Shown here piece after piece: positions 45,861-50,753 of a stretch of 50,753 nucleotides of DNA. Both the position numbers and the translations under genes were made by a program. Positions within the stretch are counted from its first letter, which is position 1; every line of letters begins with the position of its first letter. Under the pieces are notes generated by a model that worked only from the letters and a program-made list of their open reading frames with translations, was not told the origin of the DNA and ran no database searches. Source of the stretch: Verrucomicrobiales bacterium (GTDB taxonomy: Bacteria; Verrucomicrobiota; Verrucomicrobiia; Verrucomicrobiales; V1-33); the NCBI GenBank assembly GCA_018003315.1, contig JAGNEJ010000028.1, forward strand, positions 1 through 50,753, read 5' to 3'.

Positions 45861-46274
45861 ATGATGAAATTCGCCCTTGTTGGACTGTGCATTGGACTGC
45901 TCACCGGTGTCATTGCGGCGCTTTGCGGCGTTGGTGGCGGGATTTTCATGGTGCCGGCGTTTGTGCAGTTTCTGGGACTAACGCAAAAGCAGGCGGTGGC
46001 CACCTCTTTGGCGGTCATCGTGCCGACGGCGCTTTCCGCGACCGTGGTGAATGCAAGAAATGACCTGGTGGTGTGGCCGGTATTGCTGGCGACCTCGCTG
46101 GGGGCTGTGGTCACTGCCTGGTTGATGGCGGAGAAACTGAAGTCCCTGAGTGATGCCACCCTGACACGGATATTTGCGGTGGTGGTGGTGGTCATGGGGG
46201 TCCGCATGTGGTTCGCGGTGCCCGGTGACCAACGGCCGACTTCCCAGCCTTCCACGGGAAACAAAGCTGCCTGA
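45861..46274 (+). CDS. Half-size TSUP (TauE/SafE) family membrane protein
   Basis: The 137-residue protein has four hydrophobic segments. It carries the TSUP hallmark GVGGGIFMVPAFVQFLG, then TQKQAVATSLAVIVPTALSA. Full TSUP transporters have about 250 residues built from two repeats; this gene holds one repeat and would need to pair with itself or another copy. Half-size TauE/SafE genes are known. The family exports or imports sulfur-containing or other organic anions; the substrate is unknown here. Two adjacent ATG codons (45861 and 45864) serve as possible starts. Confidence 0.85.
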   Translation: MMKFALVGLCIGLLTGVIAALCGVGGGIFMVPAFVQFLGLTQKQAVATSLAVIVPTALSATVVNARNDLVVWPVLLATSLGAVVTAWLMAEKLKSLSDATLTRIFAVVVVVMGVRMWFAVPGDQRPTSQPSTGNKAA

Positions 46275-46298
46275 GCCGCGCGGATTGCCCCGAGTCCC

Positions 46299-48098
46299 CT
46301 ATTCAATCGTGACCGGATCGCCGATTTGTGCGAGACTGAAAAATGCCTGGGCCTCGCCTTTTGGCAGGCGGATGCAGCCGTGGGAGGCCGGTCTGCCGGT
46401 GACCACTCCTGCATGCAGGCCGAAATCCTTGCAGCTCAGCCTCATGAAATACGGCATGGGCACCTTGTAGATGCTGCTTTGCCATTCCGTCTGCTTGTCT
46501 GAAATGACATACTGTCCGGTTGGTGTGGAAAACCCCTTGCGACCGGTCGAAATGTTGGTGCTGCGCACCGCTCGTCCGTCCTTGAAGAAAGTGGCTCTCT
46601 GCCGGCCCAGGGAGACGACGATCCGGACGTCGCGCCCCGAATCCGGGTCGCGCCCCAAGAGCAGCTGGGCAGCGGAAATCTGGCCCTGTTCGCAGGCAAA
46701 ATTCACCGCGAAGCGTTTCCAGCTCTTGGTGGTCAGGCCGCGCTTGGCACCGTGTTTCAACAGCAGGCGGAGGACTTCGACATCCCCCTTTGCCGCTGCC
46801 AGCATGAGCGGGGTCAGGCGGCTGTCCTTGAGCAGCCACTTCTTGAAGTAGTCGCTGGTGATGAGCGCATGAAATTCCGGCTGAGGCGGGGAGGCGAACG
46901 GCGTGTTGGAGTCCCAGCCGAGTTCCAGGAAATGCTCAAGCATGGGGACTTGCCGCATGGCCATTGCGAGGTTGAATGCGGCTTGACCTTCCAAGCCTGG
47001 CGCATCCAGTCTGGTCCCGTGGCTTGTCAGGAATTTTACCAGGTCGAGGTCCTTTTTGCGCACGGCGGCCACCAGGGGCACGTCGCCGTCAGGGAGGGGG
47101 GCGCTGGTGTCGGCGCCGTGTGTGGCCAGCAACTGCATGACTGCAAGGTCCCGTGTCGCAAAGGCCGCGGCAAAGCAGGGCCGCGCATCGCCTCCATTTT
47201 CCAGCAGCAATGCAGTCATTGGCAGGTCGCCATTCTTCACTGCCAATGCCAGGGGAGTCACCTGATCCAAATTGGGCCGGTTTGGTTCCGCGCCGCCACC
47301 GAGCAGCAGTCGCGCCATTTCCACGTTTCGGTGGCGCACGGCAAATGACAGGATGTTAGCCATGGGGGAACCGCCCATTTTTGGGGCCCTGGCACCCTGG
47401 GCAATGAGGCTCCTGGCGACTTCAAGATGTCCGAGCTTTGCTGCAAGATAGAGTCCCGTTTCGCCGCTGGCCGTCGTAAATTCCGCCGGCACGCCCCGGC
47501 TCAACAGCAAGTTGGTGGCGGCCGCATCCCCATTTTCGACGGCTGCCAGCAGGGCGTCTGGAAACAGGGGCGATGCCTTCGGGCAGGCGGAGATCATCCC
47601 GGCGGCCAGGTCCGGTTCGTGCTGTCGCAGCACTGCCGCAATGATGCTTCCACCTGGGTGGCCGGATTTTTCGGGATTGGCACCGCGCTGGAGCACCTGC
47701 TGGGCGATTTTTGGAAGTTTTGCTTCCACGGCGTGGCTGAGCGCGGTGCGTCCGGCGGCATCGGTCTGGTCGATGGCCTCTGGGGGCAATAGTTCCAGCA
47801 GCCGCGGGGTGGCCGGGCTGTTGTTCCGCACGGCGGCGATGAGCGGCGTGTCCCCCTGCGCATCCGGCTGGGTCAGCGAAATGTCTGCCTGGTGGAGGAG
47901 TTCCAGCGCGGCAGCATTTCCGCGCCGAGCAGCATCGACAACGGCGGCGGGATCGGTGTGGATGCCGAGTTTTTCGAGAGACGCCCTGGCTTTTTCCACG
48001 GGCGGGCTGCAATTCGCCAGGACACAGCAAAGCACGAACCACAGCAGAAACGCATTCGGTGGGTTGCGGACAAAAAAATGCGGGTGGTTTTGGCTCAT
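46299..48098 (-). CDS. Ankyrin-repeat lipoprotein fused to an L,D-transpeptidase (YkuD) domain
   Basis: The 599-residue protein has a lipobox ending at C30 (VLANC), so it should be a lipoprotein facing the periplasm. Residues of about 40-460 are a run of ankyrin repeats, seen as DAQGDTPLIAAVRNNSPAT, GETGLYLAAKLGHLEVARSL, RHRNVEMARLLLGGGAEPNR and DSRLTPLMLAAAKGDVEVLR. From about 490 a YkuD domain runs VRIVVSLGRQRATFFKDGRA, H562 in FGLHAGVVTG, and SHGCIRLP with H573 and nucleophile C575. It should make 3-3 crosslinks or attach proteins to peptidoglycan, with the repeat array as a binding arm. Ankyrin plus LDT in one chain is unusual. Start 48098 gives the signal peptide. Confidence 0.93.
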   Translation of the reverse strand: MSQNHPHFFVRNPPNAFLLWFVLCCVLANCSPPVEKARASLEKLGIHTDPAAVVDAARRGNAAALELLHQADISLTQPDAQGDTPLIAAVRNNSPATPRLLELLPPEAIDQTDAAGRTALSHAVEAKLPKIAQQVLQRGANPEKSGHPGGSIIAAVLRQHEPDLAAGMISACPKASPLFPDALLAAVENGDAAATNLLLSRGVPAEFTTASGETGLYLAAKLGHLEVARSLIAQGARAPKMGGSPMANILSFAVRHRNVEMARLLLGGGAEPNRPNLDQVTPLALAVKNGDLPMTALLLENGGDARPCFAAAFATRDLAVMQLLATHGADTSAPLPDGDVPLVAAVRKKDLDLVKFLTSHGTRLDAPGLEGQAAFNLAMAMRQVPMLEHFLELGWDSNTPFASPPQPEFHALITSDYFKKWLLKDSRLTPLMLAAAKGDVEVLRLLLKHGAKRGLTTKSWKRFAVNFACEQGQISAAQLLLGRDPDSGRDVRIVVSLGRQRATFFKDGRAVRSTNISTGRKGFSTPTGQYVISDKQTEWQSSIYKVPMPYFMRLSCKDFGLHAGVVTGRPASHGCIRLPKGEAQAFFSLAQIGDPVTIE

Positions 48099-48369
48099 GC
48101 GGCAGGATTGGGATGCGATGGCGGGCATCCGATTCCATCAGGCGGGGCTGATGTTATAGGCGGAGGCTGGGGGGAATGCAACGGGATTGCGTGTTCGGGG
48201 CCAGGTTCGTCCCGCCGGAATCCCACCCAAGCGTGGAGGCCGCCGGATGCGGGTGCGGGGGCGGATGCGGGGCGGGGGAGGTGCGGCCAAAGGGTTTGCG
48301 GTTTTCCCGCTGGCGGGCAGGTGCAGGCTGGTTTTACCTGACGGTGGCCGTTTCAAATTTCCACGCTCC

Positions 48370-49641
48370 ATGAGTCTAGCCGTCGTCATTCCTTCGTACA
48401 ATCACGCCCACTACATCGGTCTGGCGCTGGAGTCGGTGTTGCGGCAGACGCGACGGCCGGACCGCATTGTGGTGATCGACGACGGTTCGAAGGACCATTC
48501 GCTGGAAGTGCTGGAACCCTTCAAGGCGCGCGGCGTCGAGGTGCTTGCCCGGGAAAACCGCGGCGCGCATTTCACCATCAATCAGGCGGTGGAACTGGCT
48601 GCACTGGACTGTGAGTTCATCAGCATCCTCAATTCCGATGACCACTACCATCCCGAACGCTTTGCCCGGCTGCTGCCGCTGCTGGAGCAGGACCCGGGAA
48701 AAAGTGTGGTGTGCAGCGGCATCCGGGTCATCGACGGCCAGGATGCGGACATTTCAGCCGACGAACCGCGGGCGAAGTGGTTTCGAGCCATCTGGAGCTG
48801 GAAGGACAAGGAAAATCCCGATCTCTGCGAGTGGCTGGGCATGGCAAATTTCCCCGCCACCACCAGCAATGTCATTGCGCGGCGTGAATTTCTGCTGCGA
48901 TTTCCGTTCCGGCCCTATCGGTTTAACCACGATTATTACTTTCTGGCCCAGGCGGTGTTGCGCGACCAGATGGCGGTGCTGCCGGAGCCGCTGGTGAACT
49001 ACCGGGTGCACCTGACCAATACCATCAACACCGCACCGGCCCCCCTGATGCGGGAAATGCTGCGCATGCACCTCGATTTGCTGCATGACCTGGCACCCGA
49101 ACTGGTGGAGGATGGCTCCCTGCGGGAGCGTCTGGGGCGGTATCTGCGCAGCAGTTGGAACAATGTGAGCGCCCTGCATGCCGGGCTGCTTCAAGTGTTG
49201 CTCGCCGGGGCTGCAGCCCGACTGACGGAGGGAGAGATTGAGCGGATGGTCGCTGCCATTACCCTGGAAACCTGGCCAGAGGTGGCGGAATTTCCGAACA
49301 AGGCCCTGGTCAACGCCCATGGCGGCACCACGCCCCTGGGGGTGGAATCCGGACTGGCGGAGAAATTTGCCGCGCAGCGACGGGAACTGATGGAGCGTCG
49401 GGCTGGGGAAAAAGCCTGGAAGGAACTCGCCCGGATGGAGCAGACGGTGGCGGATTCCCGGTGGCTGGCGCTGGGCCGCCTGCTGGGGGTGAAATTTTCT
49501 GCAGCCGGTCCGACCGGAGAAGCGCGGGTGGCGGCATTGCGGAAGGGACTGGAGGCCAGCCGGTGGGTGCGCCTGGGGGGGCGGCTGGGTTCGGCTTCGG
49601 TCAAAAACTTGCAGCAGCGGAAAGCGGGACGGTCAGGGTGA
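48370..49641 (+). CDS. Family 2 glycosyltransferase
   Basis: The 423-residue cytoplasmic glycosyltransferase has a GT-A fold. It starts MSLAVVIPSYNHAHYIGLAL, then DRIVVIDDGSKDHSLEVLE, and has the metal-binding NSDDHYHPERF as the DXD-like motif. The GT domain covers about 230 residues; the remaining ~190 are helical and unrecognised. It stands alone, with no polysaccharide locus in the window, so its acceptor is unknown. I chose the ATG at 48370 because the upstream frame is low-complexity GC-rich DNA. Confidence 0.93.
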   Translation: MSLAVVIPSYNHAHYIGLALESVLRQTRRPDRIVVIDDGSKDHSLEVLEPFKARGVEVLARENRGAHFTINQAVELAALDCEFISILNSDDHYHPERFARLLPLLEQDPGKSVVCSGIRVIDGQDADISADEPRAKWFRAIWSWKDKENPDLCEWLGMANFPATTSNVIARREFLLRFPFRPYRFNHDYYFLAQAVLRDQMAVLPEPLVNYRVHLTNTINTAPAPLMREMLRMHLDLLHDLAPELVEDGSLRERLGRYLRSSWNNVSALHAGLLQVLLAGAAARLTEGEIERMVAAITLETWPEVAEFPNKALVNAHGGTTPLGVESGLAEKFAAQRRELMERRAGEKAWKELARMEQTVADSRWLALGRLLGVKFSAAGPTGEARVAALRKGLEASRWVRLGGRLGSASVKNLQQRKAGRSG

Positions 49642-49798
49642 GGATCGAAGCGCTGTGCGGATGGTGTCAACCCACGGACGCAGCCGTTGCCCCCCCATGC
49701 CTCAGCCCGTCTCCTTCCCTCTCATTTCTGCGAATTTCCGGAGCGATACCGTGTCGTTTTCCGCCATTCCTATCCAAAAAATCCCTCCAAATCGAACG

Positions 49799-49827
49799 TT
49801 CAAAACAATCAAGAATACTTAAATAAT
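49799..49827 (+). promoter_or_regulatory. Probable sigma-70-type promoter of the barrel gene
   Basis: TTCAAA (49799-49804), a 17-base spacer and AATAAT (49822-49827) form a good match in an AT-rich patch that contrasts with the GC-rich flanks. Transcription would start about 110 bases before the gene, leaving a long leader. Confidence 0.45.
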
Positions 49828-49865
49828 GAATAGACAAATTTCATTTTTTAGGGTTTGAAATCCCC

Positions 49866-49912
49866 AGCGGGAGGCAGTAGCGACCCCGCTCAAGCAAGAT
49901 ATATCCTGCTTG
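49866..49912 (+). promoter_or_regulatory. Leader hairpins ahead of the outer-membrane protein gene
   Basis: Two adjacent stem-loops lie in the inferred leader. AGCGGG (49866-49871) pairs with CCCGCT (49885-49890). CAAGCA (49891-49896) pairs with TGCTTG (49907-49912), with two further pairs inside. An A-rich, unstructured stretch without a clear Shine-Dalgarno follows up to the ATG. This resembles the stabilising leaders of abundant porin mRNAs, but may be a regulatory RNA element. Confidence 0.4.
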
Positions 49913-49939
49913 AACCAAACAAAAAACAAAAGCAACACC

Positions 49940-50563
49940 ATGAAAAAACTGACGTTGAACCTCGTTGCGCTGCTTGCCGCTGGAACCGCTCTGGCCGGCA
50001 CCGCTCCTGCACCGGCACCACTGCCGCCACCACCGCCCGCATCCGGTTCACTGTTGAACTACAACGGATTGGAACTCGGCTGGTTGCACACCGAATGGGA
50101 TAGCAGCTTCCTCGACTCTTCGGACGGTGCCTACGGCTCCCTGACCTGGTCTCCGTTCGAGCATCTCTACCTCACCGCTGGCGGTGCTTGGGAATCTGTG
50201 GACACCTCTTGGGACAGTTCTGACCTGTGGCTGGCCAATGTGGGCGTGGGCGGCTACCTGTCTCTGACCAGCAACATTGACTTCGTGACCGAAGCGGGTG
50301 TGCTCTTCTACGGTGTGGACAACAGCCCGCTGGGTGACGACAACGATGCCAACATCTATGTGCGCCCGCACTTCCGCGGTCGCTGGGGTCGTTTCGAAAC
50401 ACATCTGGGCGCCACCTGGTCGAACATTGATGACATCACCAACGAATGGTCTGGATTCGCCCGCTTCTACTTCGAAGTTTGGGAGAACCTCGACGTCGTC
50501 GGTGGCATCAGTGCCGGCACTGAAGAATACACCATCAACGCCGGCATCCGCCTGCGTTATTGA
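49940..50563 (+). CDS. Small outer-membrane beta-barrel protein
   Basis: The 207-residue protein has a signal peptide ([20 protein letters not shown]), a short Pro-Ala linker ([13 protein letters not shown]), then about 175 residues of alternating hydrophobic/polar strands with many aromatic residues ([34 protein letters not shown]). The chain ends INAGIRLRY, an aromatic C-terminal residue as in outer-membrane barrels. Size fits an eight-stranded OmpA- or OmpX-like barrel. A DNDAN-type loop could bind calcium. It is monocistronic, between its own promoter and a strong terminator, and probably abundant. Confidence 0.88.
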   Translation: MKKLTLNLVALLAAGTALAGTAPAPAPLPPPPPASGSLLNYNGLELGWLHTEWDSSFLDSSDGAYGSLTWSPFEHLYLTAGGAWESVDTSWDSSDLWLANVGVGGYLSLTSNIDFVTEAGVLFYGVDNSPLGDDNDANIYVRPHFRGRWGRFETHLGATWSNIDDITNEWSGFARFYFEVWENLDVVGGISAGTEEYTINAGIRLRY

Positions 50564-50597
50564 TCGTTCCGCCCAAACGGACATTCCCAGCAATTCG

Positions 50598-50632
50598 AGA
50601 GCCGGTGCGGTGACGCACCGGCTCTATTTTTT
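50598..50632 (+). terminator. Rho-independent terminator of the barrel gene
   Basis: AGAGCCGGTGCG pairs perfectly over 12 bases with CGCACCGGCTCT around the loop GTGA, then ATTTTTT follows. The strand and distance (35 bases past the stop) fit the barrel gene. Confidence 0.95.
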
Positions 50633-50633
50633 A

Positions 50634-50753
50634 GTGCGCCCGGCAGGGCGCATTCACTTGACGGTTCAAGTCCGTCGCACACCCGGCAAGGGGAAGTGCT
50701 AGCTGAAATCCAAGGGCGTCAGTCGCGAGGCTGAGTCTGGAGGAAGGAAGAGG
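50634..50753 (+). mobile_element. 5' end of a group II intron (cut by window edge)
   Basis: Directly after the terminator's T run the sequence begins GTGCG, the conserved 5' end of group II introns. It continues with CCCGGCAGGGCGCA and later stretches (CACACCCGGCAAGGGGAAGT, then GCTAGCTGAAATCCAAGGGC and GTCAGTCGCGAGGCTGAGTC) that I recall from domain I of bacterial group II introns. Insertion immediately downstream of a Rho-independent terminator is typical of class C introns. The reverse-transcriptase gene and 3' end would lie beyond the window. Confidence 0.65.

Overview
The window is GC-rich, densely coded chromosomal DNA from a Gram-negative-type bacterium. Lipoboxes, L,D-transpeptidase, PBP1C and an outer-membrane barrel point to a diderm. 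MenB points to menaquinone. The long multi-module SNF2 protein, the secreted 540-residue orphan, the short protein beside L28, the D-rich type-3-repeat protein and the heptanucleotide repeats together suggest the Verrucomicrobiota or a neighbour in the PVC group. That placement is inference; no rRNA gene is present.

Layout. 1-1.2 kb: 3' part of a secreted calcium-repeat protein (minus strand) with a heptamer repeat at its 5' side. 1.4-6.3 kb: polyphosphate kinase and a hybrid sensor kinase. 6.3-8.3 kb: an unrecognised coiled-coil/membrane pair (minus). 8.5 kb: tRNA-Tyr. 8.7-11.5 kb: ferrous iron operon feoA-feoA-feoB plus a Cys-rich peptide behind a Fur-like box. 11.6-15.1 kb: SNF2 helicase. 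15.4-17.6 kb: a sugar ABC permease and binding lipoprotein without an ATPase. 17.6-18.4 kb: menB. 18.6-19.9 kb: DUF58 protein. 19.9-29.6 kb: an almost unbroken minus-strand run. In transcription order it holds a complete sugar ABC transporter (binding protein, ATPase, permease), a halogenase-like flavoenzyme, a chorismatase-family enzyme, an Rrf2 regulator, a small membrane protein, a ParA ATPase with a possible Roadblock-like partner, and a lipoprotein amidase.

30.0-31.7 kb: tRNA-Glu followed by a scar of decayed genes, the least coherent stretch of the window. 31.8-33.9 kb: divergent LysM protein and Amidase_3. 33.9-36.6 kb: pyrG-aroB. 36.7-40.6 kb: PBP1C and a secreted orphan (minus). 40.9-46.3 kb: gnd, ffh, rpmB, a small conserved protein, asd and a half-size TSUP permease. 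46.3-48.1 kb: an ankyrin-repeat/L,D-transpeptidase fusion lipoprotein (minus). 48.4-50.6 kb: glycosyltransferase and outer-membrane barrel protein. The window ends in what looks like the 5' end of a group II intron, placed just after the barrel gene's terminator.

Common threads: peptidoglycan work (two amidases, a LysM protein, PBP1C, an L,D-transpeptidase), carbohydrate uptake (two RbsC-type systems that may share one ATPase), iron uptake, and a possible hydroxybenzoate-derived product from chorismate. Because MenB indicates menaquinone, the chorismatase product is unlikely to feed ubiquinone, so a pigment or other small molecule is the more likely destination. The most interesting candidates for something undescribed are the chorismatase/WxWxIP flavoenzyme/Rrf2 group, the ParA/Roadblock-like/amidase group, the ankyrin-LDT fusion and the RbsC-type permease with an inserted external domain.
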